64,000 nucleotides of DNA, from positions 306,904 to 370,903 of the forward strand of contig NW_006498435.1 of NCBI RefSeq assembly GCF_000471905.2, written 5' to 3'. Below the pieces are notes generated by a model. That model saw only the letters and a program-made list of their open reading frames with translations, ran no database searches and had not been told where the DNA came from. This DNA is from Amborella trichopoda (Eukaryota; Streptophyta; Magnoliopsida; Amborellales; Amborellaceae). Shown here one piece after another: positions 12,801 to 25,200 of this stretch. Both the position numbers and the translations under genes were made by a program. Each line of letters opens with the position of its first letter. Within the stretch, counting starts at the first letter, position 1.

Positions 12801-15800
12801 TGTAGGGCCACCTGGGTTTGGGTGTGCGGTATTTTCATCCAGGCCACCTAGGGGGGTGCTTAGGCTCCGAGCGGACCGTTTTTTAAAACAATATCGATTG
12901 CGCAACTTCCGTCCCATAAAGCATGACTGGTTGTACAACCATCCTATAGAACTTTCCATTAAGTTTAATTGGAATGCAACGATCACATGAAACTCCGGAT
13001 ACACATCACCACTTTGCTCACAATACTCTACTTCTATGCGCGACATGTTCCTCAATCTCTCCATTCTCCTGCATTATCGACGCTAGATATCAATAATCTC
13101 TTTTTGATATTTCTTAGCCATCATTCTCAACTACTTCCTCGTTTCTACTCCTATTATTATTAAACTTGTATTTCATATATTCTCAATCTGGCTAATTCTA
13201 AAACCTTTGGATTCTAGAACATCCTTAAAAGTTCTAACTTTTCGTTGACACTATCTCCAGTCTCATCAATCAAAACTTTGTCATCTGTAACCAACATACA
13301 CCACGCTACCTTATCCTTTAGATGCCTAGTAAATTGTCCGTAACTAAAACAAAGAGATATGAGCTTAACAGTGACCCCTGATGTAGGTCTATTGTCATTG
13401 AGAAATCACTTGTCTCTCAATTAACTGTCCACACTAGTTAGCGCTCCCTTGTACATATATCTCACTTTGTCAAGATATCCTCTAAAGACTCGATTCTTTT
13501 TCAACAACCACCAAATTAATTCTCTAGTTACCCTATCGTATTCGTATGCTTTCTCTAAATCAATCAAGACAATGTGGAGGTCTCTTCCCTTGTCCCTAAA
13601 ATTCTCAATCAGTTGCCTAAGTAAGAAATAGTCTCAATTGTTACCTCTCAGCATAAAACTGAACTTAGTTTTTGATACAGTCATTTCATGTCTTAATCGT
13701 TGCGCGCTATTCTATTTTACAACTTCATGGTATGGCTCATAATTTTGATTTCTCGATTCTGTATATCTTTTTGGTTCTTGTAAATAGGTAGTACAATACT
13801 TTCTCTCTATTCATCTGATATTTTATTTGTTCTCAACTTCTTGTTTAACAACTTGGGTGAGCTAGAAAATGCCAATATCTTCTATGCACTTCGAACCCTT
13901 TATCGGTATTCCATCTGGTCCAACTATCTTTCCAATCTTCATCTTTCTCAAAGCTTCTTTCACGTCAGATATCCTAATCCTGCAAATGTACCAATGACCT
14001 CCGACTTCATTTGTATCGAATGTTCCTCCTAACATTGTGCTCCCCTAGTGCTCATTTTTGAAATGTTAACAACTTCAAAAAAAAAAAAACACTGTGCTCC
14101 CCTAGTGTTCATCATTTAACACTTTTTGAAAATAAATTCACCACCCTTCGTTGACCTTGTTATCCTTCACTAAGACCTCTGATCCTCACTTTTAATGCAT
14201 TTAATATGATCTAGATTCCTACAATTCCTCTCTCTTATTTTTGCTAGTTTGAAAACACCTTTTCATTTCATTGTCCCCGATTTATTGTATAAATCATTAT
14301 AGGCCTTAAATTTGTCCTTACTATTTTCTTAGTTTTTTTCTCAGTATTTTTATATTCTGCTAAGTTTTTGATCCTTTCTATTATATGCTCAAGCTTTATA
14401 ACATATTTTTTTTTTTTGCTACTGGCCTTTTTATCTTCACTCCACCACTACGTTTCCTTATTGGAATTTCTTTTCTTCAAAAACTTCTTCTGCTACTTAA
14501 TACAATAACCATCTCATTCCACATAACACTAACTTCGTGCTCAGAATTTCATTTTCTTTCTTTTATAAATTTATTTCTAACTAAGTCTATTTTTTCCCTT
14601 TTTAAATTCCACCTCCTAGTTTTTAGACACCTATTAATTACACTCCTCTTCTATCTCTTCATGCAGACATCCATATCCATGAGCCTATGTTGCTTGGTTA
14701 AACTCTTTCTTGGGATAAACCTTGCAATATTTACATGATGGTCAATTGGCCTTCTTAACTAGAAAGAAGCGCTATCTGGCTTTTATATGACCCATTTTTA
14801 AAAGTTATTGAATGTTCATTGCACTTTTTAAAGTAGGTGTTTTCCATTGCTAGGTCGTCAGCAATAACAAAATCTAGAATAACATCACTCATTTTGCTTC
14901 TTTCCCCAAATTATGTCCTCCATGTACTCTCTCGTATTCTCTATTATCTTTTCCTACATGACCATTTAAGTTCCCTATTAAAAAATCGTTTTTTCCATTT
15001 GATATTCCTTGGACGAGTCCATCCATGTCCTCCTAGAATTGTCTCTTTATTTTATCCTCTTATCCTTCTTTTGGCGGATAAGCACTAATTATATTAATTA
15101 TCTCCTCCCTTAGCACAAGGTAATTAATGGGAGCCTATCACCTACCCTCTTGACATCAACTACTTTATCCTTTAAATCTTTATTTACTATTATGCCTATG
15201 CCATTTCTATTGTTATGTTTTCATAGATACCAAAGTTTGTATCCATCAATTTCCTTAGCTATTACTCATTTCCACTTAGTTTCTTGTAAGAATGCTATGT
15301 TAACTCTCATTCGTCTTATATTATCCACTAACTCCATACGCTTACTTGTAAAGTTCCTACATTCCATTTGGTTAGATAAATCCCATTCTCTTGGACTAGC
15401 TTCTTTACCTGTGCTCGTCCAAAATAGTATGGGACTTTCTTATTTATTCCAGCAACGGAGCGTCATTGTGGTGCGTCGCTTTTAGGGAACGCCCTAGCTA
15501 ACCCTTGCTCATTTGTCACTGCACCCAAGTGCTGATACAACATGTTGCTTATAGGGAACGCCTTGACATGACTATATAATATACGTTCAAGATTCACGAA
15601 AAGATGTGTCAAAGTTTCACGCTGGCTTCCTACCTAGCACAACCCCCGTCGTTTATTCCGACCTGGGACCGGCATGAACGGCTTGGGATTGGCCATAGGG
15701 AGTTGGGGGACTTCCTTATTAATAAAGTGCAAAACACAAAAGAAGATATGCTTAAGTGGCGCTGATTTAATTTGAATAAAAAACATCACTTTACATAATT

Positions 15801-18800
15801 TCCTTATTAAATGTATATGCTGTCATCAACTTCTAAAAAAAATTACCTTACATAATGAGGGCTAAAAAGAAAACAAACAAATAAAGAAAGAATTAGATGC
15901 AGGTTTTATTGAAAAAAAAAAATTGATAAGATTTAAAGGAATTCTCCTTGGAGTTGAGAAAATATGTTTTGTTAAGTGGGACGAGGTAACTAGGTTAAGG
16001 AGAGAGTCATCGTCTTCATCATAGCCATTTCCCAATTAATTGGTGCTGGCTAAAGTTAAGGAGAGAGTATTCCTTTTTTTTTATTTCTTATTTCTATTTT
16101 TGACAGTTGATAGATGCACTTTTGGATATTAGGAACGATTTTGGATATTATGAGTGGGCGACTTGTTGAGGGATCTCTGCTGTATCTTTTGAAGGATTCA
16201 GAAGTCAAACAATTAGGAGCTGGCATTGAGGGAGGTCATGTATAAGAAGTGTGTCAAGTGACAAGAATTTGGCTAGGTGGTTGAGATTGCTGCTGGGCTT
16301 GGAAAGATACTAGGAAAAGGATGGAGAAACTCTGGAAGATGAAAGTGTACTGTGGACCAATGTAGCAATGGATTGTGATATATGTTATTCCAATCTATAT
16401 CCATTGTCTGTTACTGCTAGTGATGTTCGAATACTAATGCCCACATGGATTTTACCTATGTAAGCTAATCCAACCATTTGTCATTGGGGACAATGGATGT
16501 AACTTCAAATACCAAATACTAGAGCACAATGGACCATGGTATTGCCTTGTAGTTTGTGGTTGCAACATTTTAGATTTTCAAGAGATGGTATCGTGATTTG
16601 TGGGTTCCTTCTTGGGGAGTACTACACGAGGTTGAGGTGTTCACGGCCTAAATATTGCTGAGGTAACATCTCCGTACGCGAGAAAAATAGATGTGTTACT
16701 AACATTGTTCAAAATTTTGGCAGCCTAGGCAGCCAGGTTTTAAAAATGCTCAGGCGTGCGGGCGTGCTTCTAGGCGGCGGGCGCTGGGTTGCAACTTGGT
16801 CGAGGGAAGAAAACTGCCATTGACCATGGTAAAAAAATCCTTTTTCCCCCTAAAAAGGGGGAAAAAGGGCCCCCCAAAGTCATATATGCCTAGTGCCATC
16901 CCTTCTAAAAAATTCCGCTTCTTTTTTCGTGTCCTTATAGGATCCTGAAAATTCTTTTCCTCTGACTTCTACCCCACAAATAAAGATAGGGCTATGGTCC
17001 GGTTCTTCCTTGAAAATTTTGTAAATTCGTTTTTCAATTTTTTGCTTTTGACAAAATTCATTTGACTTGCTTTTTGGAGAAGCAATTGCTATATTTCTTG
17101 ATGTCTTTTCTACAAAAAAAAAAAAAACAAGTTGCAGCAGTTTATTTTCTTTTTAATTCTTTTTTTTGAAAACACTTTTCTCCGCATCATCATGCCTTTT
17201 CATGACATGGCAAACTCGGACTTCAATGTCTTGTTTTTCTAAACATAATTTCTTTTTTATGTCTTCTCATTAGTCACCCTCATGCCTTTTCGCGGCATCA
17301 TCATGCCTTTTCATGGCATAACAAACTAGGACTGCGATGCCCTGTTTTCATTTTTTCAAAAATCATTTTTCCTATGCCTACACTAGGCATGGATTTCCCA
17401 TTATGCCTTTCCATGTCACGACATACCAGACTGTGGTGTCCTGTTTTTTTCTTTCTCAAAAATCAAATTTTTTTTTTCCATGCCTGCATAGGCATGGATT
17501 TCTCATGAGGATTACTCATGTCCCTCTTTCATTTTTTTTTTTTTTTTTTTAAATCTCATTTTCTGAAAACGTTTGCAAAAATACGACATCAAGAGTTCTC
17601 CAATTTTGTTTCCCCATTTTTTTAAAACTCTCCATCTTCTTTTTCCAAGAACATCACATTTAAGAAAATAAAAAAAAAGTTTTTTTCTTCTTTTTTTTTT
17701 CATTGCAAATCACCTAACATTTTAATCAAAATATTTTTTTTTTGTTTTTTTTTAGTCACCTTTTTTTTTTAAAATCAAGACCCAAACATTGTTTTCATTT
17801 TAGTTTTCCAATACTCACACAATTCAACTTTGAAAATTGGGATCAATAGTTGAAAAATCTTTTGACTACTATGATGTGCCATATGAAATGAAGCAGGAAA
17901 TTGAATAAAGAGATCTAAATTTTTTATCACCTTTCCCTTGAATTTTGTTTCTGACCTCCTCTCCAAGTAATAAATTTTCACCAATGCCTATCTCTTAGGC
18001 AACTTGGCTCTCTAATGCCTATCTTTGGCAACCTGGCTCTCCACAACTTGTGCTTTGATACTTATCTTTTTTTTTTTTTTTCTACAACCTGGCTCTGTGG
18101 GTTATGGGCTGACCACCTTTCCGTTTCACAACTTGAGCTCCTTCACAACCTGAGCTCTGATACTATGTTGAAATTTTATTTACGCTTTGATATCATGTTG
18201 CAAGTTTTTGGATAAAGCACTGATAACTAAAAACATGTACTCACGTACTTATGGAGAGATAAACACAAAACTCATGCTTTACTCAAGTTTTTCCGTACAC
18301 ACTCAAGTTGCTTCTATCTACAACCACAAGCGCATCATTTCAATACATGGAGCCTATATATATCGACGTTTACAACAAAACTACTACCTACTGCCTATGT
18401 GTTGGATAACTGCCCATTATCTATGTGTTGGATAGCAAAAAAAGTGGAATGTATGGGTAGTTAAGATAGTGGGAAGTTATTTCTATCTCTCTATGTAAAA
18501 GTGGAATGTATGGGTAGTTAAGATAGTAGGAAGTTATCTCTTTCTTCACGTAGGTAATGAATAGTTATCCAACATGTAGGTAGCAGGTAGTTTTGTTGTG
18601 AATGTCTACATATATGGGCTCCATGTATTGAAATGAAGTACCTGTGGTTGTAGATAGAAGCAATTTGAGTGTGTGTGGAAAAAGCATGACTTTTGTGATT
18701 ATCTCTCTATGAGTACGCGAGTGCATGTTTTTAATTATTAGTGGTATCAGTTCTTTATCCAAAAACTTGCAACACAATATCAAAGCGTACATAAAATTTC

Positions 18801-21800
18801 AACATGGTATCAGAGCTCAGGTTGTGAAGAATGCCCAAGTTGTGAAACGAAAGCGTGGTGGGCCCATAACCCACAGAGCCCAGGTTGTGTAAAAAAAAAA
18901 GAAAAAGATAAGTATCAAAGGACAAGTTGTGAAGAGCCAGGTTGCCAAAGATAGGCATTGGAGAGCCAAGTTGCCTAAGAGATAGGCATTGGTGGAGATT
19001 TATTACTTGGAGAGGAGGTCAGAAACAAAATTCAAGGGAAATGTGATAAAAAATTTAAAATTCTTTATTTAATTTCCTGCTTTATTCCATATGGCACATC
19101 ATAGTAGTCAAAATAGTTTTCAACTATTGATTCCAATTTTCAAAGTTGAATTTTATGAGTATTGAAAAATTAAAATGAAGACAATGTTTGGGTCTTGATT
19201 TTTTTTAAAAAAACAGGTGATTAAAAAAAAACAAAAAATAATATTTGGATTAAAATGTTAGGTGATTTGCAATGAAAAACAATAGAGGAATTTTTTTTTT
19301 TCTTAAATGTGATGTTCTTGGAAAAAGAAGATGTAGATTTAAAAAAAAAGGGGGAAACAAATTGGAGAGCTCTTGATGTTGTATTTTTGAAAACGTTTTC
19401 AGAAAATGAGATTTTTTATTAAAAAATCCTGAAAGGGGGACATGAGTAGTTCTCATGGGAAATCCACCTATGTAGGCATAGGAAAAATGAAAAAAAATGA
19501 TTTTTGAGAAAGAAGAAAAACAAGACAACGCAATCTGGTATGTCGTGCCAGGGAAAGGCATGATGGGAAATCCATGCTTAGAGTAGGCATAGGAAAATTG
19601 ATTTTTGAAAAAATGAAAACAGGACATCACAGTCCTAGTTTGTCATGCCATGGAAAGGCATGATGATGCCGTGATAAGGCATGAGGGTGCCTAATGAGAA
19701 GGCATAAAAAAGAAATTGTGTTTAGAAAAACGAGACATTGAAGTCCTAGTTTGTCATGTCATGAAAAGGCATGATGATGCCATGAGAAGGCATAAAAAAT
19801 GGGAGAAAAGTGTTTTCAAAAAAGGGAATTAAAAAGACAACTAATTGCTTCAATTGGTTTTTTTTGTAGGAAAGACATCAAGAAATACGGCAATTGCTAC
19901 TCCAAAAAGCAAGTTAAATGAATTTTGTCAAAAGCAAAAAGTTAAAACACAAATTTACAAAATTATCAAGGGACGACCGGACCATAGCCCTATCTTTATT
20001 TGTGAGGTAGAAGTTGGAGGAAAAGAATTTTCAGGATCCTATATGGATACGAAAAAAGAAGTGGAACACAGTGCAACCTATTTTGTCATATCACAATTAG
20101 CAAAAATGAAGGAAGTAATTAAATTAAAGCTGACGAAGAAGAGAAGATCAAGATTGCAAGGGAAGAAGAAATTTGTGAAATGAAGAAGCAAATTGAAAAG
20201 CTTGAAGCCTTGGTTTTGGCATTGAAGGATGAAAATGAAGACTTTCGTAATTTTATTGAAAATCATGTACATGAAAAAAAAAAAAAAAAAAAAAAAAAAG
20301 GAAAAGCATGAAGGGGGAGTGTTAAAGGTGATGCAAAAAAAAGTGGAATGTATGGGTAGTTAAGATAGTGGGAAGTTATCTCTATCTCTCTATGTAAAAG
20401 TGGATGTATGGGTAGTTAAGATAGTGGCAAGTTTTCTCTCTCTTCACGTAGGTAATGAGTAGTTATCCAACACGTAGGTAGTGGGTAGTTTTGTTATAAA
20501 CGCCTATAATATGAGCTTCATGTATGAAATGAAGTGCATGTGGTTGTAGATAGAAGCAACTTGAGTGTGTGTGGAGAAAGTATGAGTTTTGTGTTTATCT
20601 CTCCATGAGTACGTGAGTGCGTGTTTTTAATTATCAGTGGTATCAATGCCTTATCCAAAAACTTGCAACATGATATCAAAGCGTACAAAAAATTTCAACA
20701 GGCCTATACAAATAATTAAGGCCCTTCTCTCTCTCTCTCATTCACATGCCCATGTGCTCTCTCTCTACTTATAAGAAGAAAAAGCAGGTGGCCTCAACGT
20801 GCTCGATGTGAGGCCTCTCTTTCTCTCTTAAGCACACACACAAACGCACACATGGACCTATATTGCTTTCTCTCTACATATAATAGGAAATAAAAGAAGA
20901 TGACCTCCAAGTGTTCAATGTAAGGCTTCCCTCTCTCTGGAGCTCATATTCTCTCTCCCCACATATAAGAAGAAGAAAAAGATGAACATGTCCACCAAGG
21001 TTTGATGAGAGATCTCTCTCACATGCACGGGTCCATATGCTCTCTCTCTATACATAAGATAAGAAAAAAGAAGATGAACTTCAAGTACAAGTATTTGATG
21101 TGAGTCCACGCATATACAACACACTCACACACACATTATATATATATATATATATAGGAAAAACCTTAAACGCTTATAAGTGAAATGCTACAGTGTTTCG
21201 CCACTGCCACGGACTTGCTATGTCTGTTGCGGTTCCGCGTGATTTTTTTACTGTCACGGACCTAATATGTCTGTGACAGTACTGCCATGGACATGCTAGG
21301 TCTGTGGCGGTCGAAAAACGCTCGCCGTCTGATTTTTTCAGACGGTGATGTGCTTGTGGGCGAAAACACTGTTCATTTTTGCCCATAGGCGTTGTCTAGT
21401 GTCTTCCATATATATATATGCTCTCCCGGTCCCTCTCTCCCCCTCCCCTCCCCCCAAGTCGCCTAGGCGGTCAGGACCCCTGGCGGCTTTGGCAGTCACC
21501 TCTTCTTTCGTGAACAGTGATTATTAAAAACTTTTGAAGATTACAGTAGAATAAAGTCAAGGGGAAAAAATTATGACTTCATGATTATTTAGTGAATGGG
21601 ACCTTTAGATTGATATTGGCTTTCTAGGCTCTTAAATAACCTCAAAAGTAGCTGTAATTCTGGATCTTGTCAAACTACTTAGAAAATCAACTTTGGAAAT
21701 CAACCCATGGCATCACAGTTAGAAGAAGCTTCATGCGATACATAAGTAGCATACTAAGTCCCACAAGGAACCCCAATAGTTACATTTTTCTAGGAAAACT

Positions 21801-22181
21801 ATTCCTCTAATCTAAGTTATTTTGTTGTTATGCCACTATTTCCCCTCCTCTGAAAATGAAAAAGAAGTGACTGATGCCTGAGTTACAAAACTCTATGCAT
21901 CCATGTGAATGTCTTTTGATATGCCTTGATGGATGGGCTAGCGAACATTTTAGTGTCTCAAGGGAACTTTTGTTCCCCTTATGAATTTCTCTTTTATTGT
22001 CTATCTATTCTTATTTTTTTCCTTCCAAAAAATAAAAATACTTCTGAAAAAGGTCTTGGGCCTTGTTTAAATCTTTTAGTCGTGCTAAAGTGGGACAATC
22101 ATCAGTGGCCTGTGGTATCCCGACTTTTCTGCCAAAATTGATGGAAATTAATTGTAATTGTGTTTTTCTTTTATGGTGGGC

Positions 22182-22222
<41 letters not shown>

Positions 22223-25200
22223 ATGTGTGTGTATGTGTGTGTTTTTGTTTAGGGGCTACTCTATGCGTAGCATTTGGGCATCTCATTGACCATCAGACAT
22301 CAACAATGATGATGGTTGGGATTGTGCCTTTCTGCTGCCCAAGGCGTGTCACGTTTTTTGATGCACTGAGCAGAAGAACGACGATTACCAACCATCTGTG
22401 TGGTGACAATGGACAGTTAGGGAGGTGCTAGCAAACTGTCTGAAACCCAAAATATTATAATGGTATGCAGAGCTATGTATGTATGGGTGTGGGTATGCAG
22501 GCGCTCATCATACTTGTTTATGTGCCCGTACTATGTATAGTACAAATGAATGGTTGGTGTTTTCTACATTTTGCCCATTCACCGTATATGTTGATTATTT
22601 TTCTTTTTCGTTTTTATTTTTTTTATGAATAATTAAATTCTATTTAAATAAAAGCAAAGTACATAGTCAGTCAGGAATTCGGGTTACTTGAACATATTGA
22701 TTGTCATAAAGAACTGAATATGTATTAATGTGGTTAATTTGTATAGAAAGGACTTTAAAAAATGCCAAATTTTCTCTAGAAAGAAGAAATTGACTGCTGA
22801 ATGGAAAAAGTACCGCAACCCTATCATGTGGCGGTGCCATTGGTTAGAATTGCGGATAAAGGAGCTTCAGTCCCAGGCATCAAAATATGATCGGCTACTT
22901 TTGGAAATCAAAAGAAGGAAACCGTTGACGTTTGGCCAGCTTGCACAAGATTCGTCCTCTGCAAGGTTCTTGCCTTTCTCAGCTCCCAATCCAAGACTAC
23001 CAGTGAAGAAAAGGAAGAGGAGGAAAAATGTTGAAGATACCATTGATATGCAGTCCTATATGGCTCTTCATCCATTATTCTCTTACTATGGTAGGGCTCT
23101 CTCTCTCGCCCCCGTCACCCACATTTATTTTCCATCATTTTGAATTAATGATGTCTTGCAGAGAAGAGGAGAAAGCCAGAGGCAGATGCTGTATCTGTTG
23201 ATGATGACTATAATAGTGTGCCAGGTATGAGTGCCTTCTCTATCTCCTTTCTCGTGTGAATCATAATTTTTGTATGCTGATGAAGAAGAAAGAATTCCTC
23301 CAGTTCCTTCTCCTAGAAATGTTCAGGTCAATAAAATTTTGGATAACAAAAAAAAAAAATTTCTTTTATTTCCTTCAGTAGGATTGTTTGGTTAATAATA
23401 AAAGAGCTTAAATTTTGGTTGAGCTTTGGTTTGCAACTCTAATAGCATTTTGGGTAATGGTACAGTGATTCATCTCTTTCCATTGTTTAGAAATTTTTGG
23501 TTGAATATTTGTGTAACGATGAAGAAACAAAAGTAACTATCTTTGGGTAAGCTTTGTATTGCAGTTCTAATATCTGTGGTTTGGGCAATGTCTTGTGAAT
23601 TTCCTTCTTTAAAATGGAATTTAAACACTTGATGTTGTTGAATAGTTTCTTTGTAAAAGTTCAATACGTTGGACTAGAGCCTATACTACATGCTTGCTAA
23701 AAAGGTATGGGTTATTTTCTTATGAGGCTTCCTGGTAGTTTTTTGTTATATTTCTGTTACTTTTCATTGCTAAAGTTGTTTAATATTCGTAGACATTTTT
23801 AAAAGCTTTATTCAAGAGCAATGATCCAATGCAACGGTTGTTTCATAGTATAATGCAACGACACTTCTAGAAAACCATGTTTGTGGTATTTGTATGATCT
23901 CAAATTCTGCACACACTCTCTCCATCTCAATAATCAATCTCAGCCCAAAAAAAGTTCAATTTGAACTCTAGATATGGTCAAAATGAGCCCCCTTCCAAAA
24001 ACGAATCTAGACCATTCATTTTGTGAATTTCAAGCTCTTAGCCTTTATAAACTCAAAATCATTTTTTCTTTTTTAACATTGTTCACTTAATGATAATAAA
24101 GCCATCCAAAAAAATTGGAAATGAAAAAATCTTTTTAGGGCTTAGATCGAAGCATCTCATCAAAATGAACGGCCTATGTTAATTGGGCTTAAAAAATACT
24201 TTCTATGTTTTGTTTTCAATTTTTTCTTTTTTTGTGATTGTTCATTAGAATGAAAAGAGTGTATATTTCAAAATTTGGATCAAACAAATGGCCATAAAAT
24301 GGTTTTTTAAGGTTGTTGCATCATATTACTATGCAACGGTTGCAAGAAATCATTGCTCTTTATTCAATGCTTTGTTATATTTTCCCAATCATATTGGTTT
24401 ATCCGTTTTGCGGCTTCTCATTCTGTTCTTGTCAAGTATTCACTAAAGAACACTGATAATATTCTCTTCTTAAATGCTTCCTCTCTTTTATTCATCAGTA
24501 ACCTATTCTCGCCAAGGAGTATCCATTATCCCCAAAATAAAAATTGTTCCAACCATCTCAAATTTTTGCTGATAACGATAATTTTACCCTGCACAATAAG
24601 TTTATGGCCATTTGTTGCTATGCTTTATTGTCTCCCACTCCAATTTTTCCCAATTTATTAAAAAGATCAAATATTTCCTTAAGTACTTATTTCAATAAGT
24701 GCAAGTTAAATAACATCTTTCCTTCAATTGCTTTGAAACTAAATGTGCTCTGCAACAATTGTTTTTAAATATCCAATCAAAAGTAAAGCACAATTGTTTT
24801 TATCATGCATTAACTATACTAGATGGTATTAATTTCACCCATATTTTCCATATATGCTTCTAAAATGCGAATGAACCCTAATAGGATGTGCTGACTGCAG
24901 CAGGTCCCTAGCAGTTGTATGTGTATTTGAAACATGGTTTTCTATGGAATCATTTAGTATTCAACAAATTTTAGGATAATTATAGTACTAATAACAACAT
25001 ACATTGGATATCGATTCTTTTTTTGAGGGTTACATGTATATAAGACATCTTTACATGCTGAACATGAGCCCTTACTATATAAGGTATTTTCCTCATTGTT
25101 GTTAGAAATGGCAAATATTCTCCTACTAAAAAATGTTTTGCAGATCACGTGTAGGTGGTGTTGCTTATAAAAAATGTAGAGTTCAGTACCAAAGTTCACC

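Larger units (their letters stand above)
18426..20700 (+). mobile_element. Non-autonomous LTR element carrying a dsRNA-binding domain (fossil)
   Basis: Parts: 5' LTR 18426-18804 (379 bp, TG...CA); primer-binding site TGGTATCAGAGC, complementary to initiator Met tRNA, at 18805-18816; internal region; purine tract AAGGGGGAG at 20311-20319; 3' LTR 20320-20700 (381 bp). LTRs are roughly 88-90% alike by eye, implying an old insertion. There is no gag, protease, integrase or polymerase. The interior has short repeats around GCCATGGAAAGGCATGATG and, near its 3' end, a dsRNA-binding-domain open frame. Structurally it looks complete; the coding part seems to have about one break. No 5-bp target duplication is visible. 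Confidence 0.72.
16703..21519. mobile_element. Probable hAT element hosting an LTR-element pair
   Basis: The left end CATTGTTCAAAATTTTGG followed by GCAGCCTAGGCAGCC matches the end of the hAT at 50449-52184. The right end, inverted, reads CACTGTTCACGAAAG with a CCTAGGCGG subterminal block at 21463-21500. Flanks GTTACTAA (16695-16702) and ATTATTAA (21520-21527) agree at 6 of 8, both differences being transitions. The interior is mostly LTR-element sequence and tandem repeats. The boundaries are a reasoned proposal. Confidence 0.45.
6842..22779 (+). other. Giant intron 1 (15.9 kb) of the host gene
   Basis: It runs from donor GTATGT to acceptor TTTCTCTAG. Phase 2 to phase 2 joining restores an Arg codon and a continuous LRLR-KKKLTAEW reading. 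The contents are nearly all mobile DNA: a tandem hAT/LINE-derived unit, an RTE LINE with a nested MITE, a 47-bp LINE tail, a hAT element invaded by an inverted LTR-element pair, ~110-bp tandem repeats and microsatellites. Whether the intron is spliced efficiently cannot be seen from the sequence. Confidence 0.75.

Noticed and set aside
12618-13064. Overlapping open frames on both strands with Gly/Arg/Pro-rich sequence
   Set aside because: They fall on the GC-rich terminal region of a MITE and run into LINE sequence; no family resemblance.
18805-18816. TGGTATCAGAGC as a possible tRNA gene piece
   Set aside because: It is the LTR-element primer-binding site; there is no tRNA fold around it. 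The same word occurs at the expected place in the Copia and Gypsy fossils.
23278-23326. Extra host-gene exon reading DEEERIPPVPSPRNVQ
   Set aside because: A donor-like GT follows it, but there is no acceptor before it, and exons 3 and 4 already join in phase.
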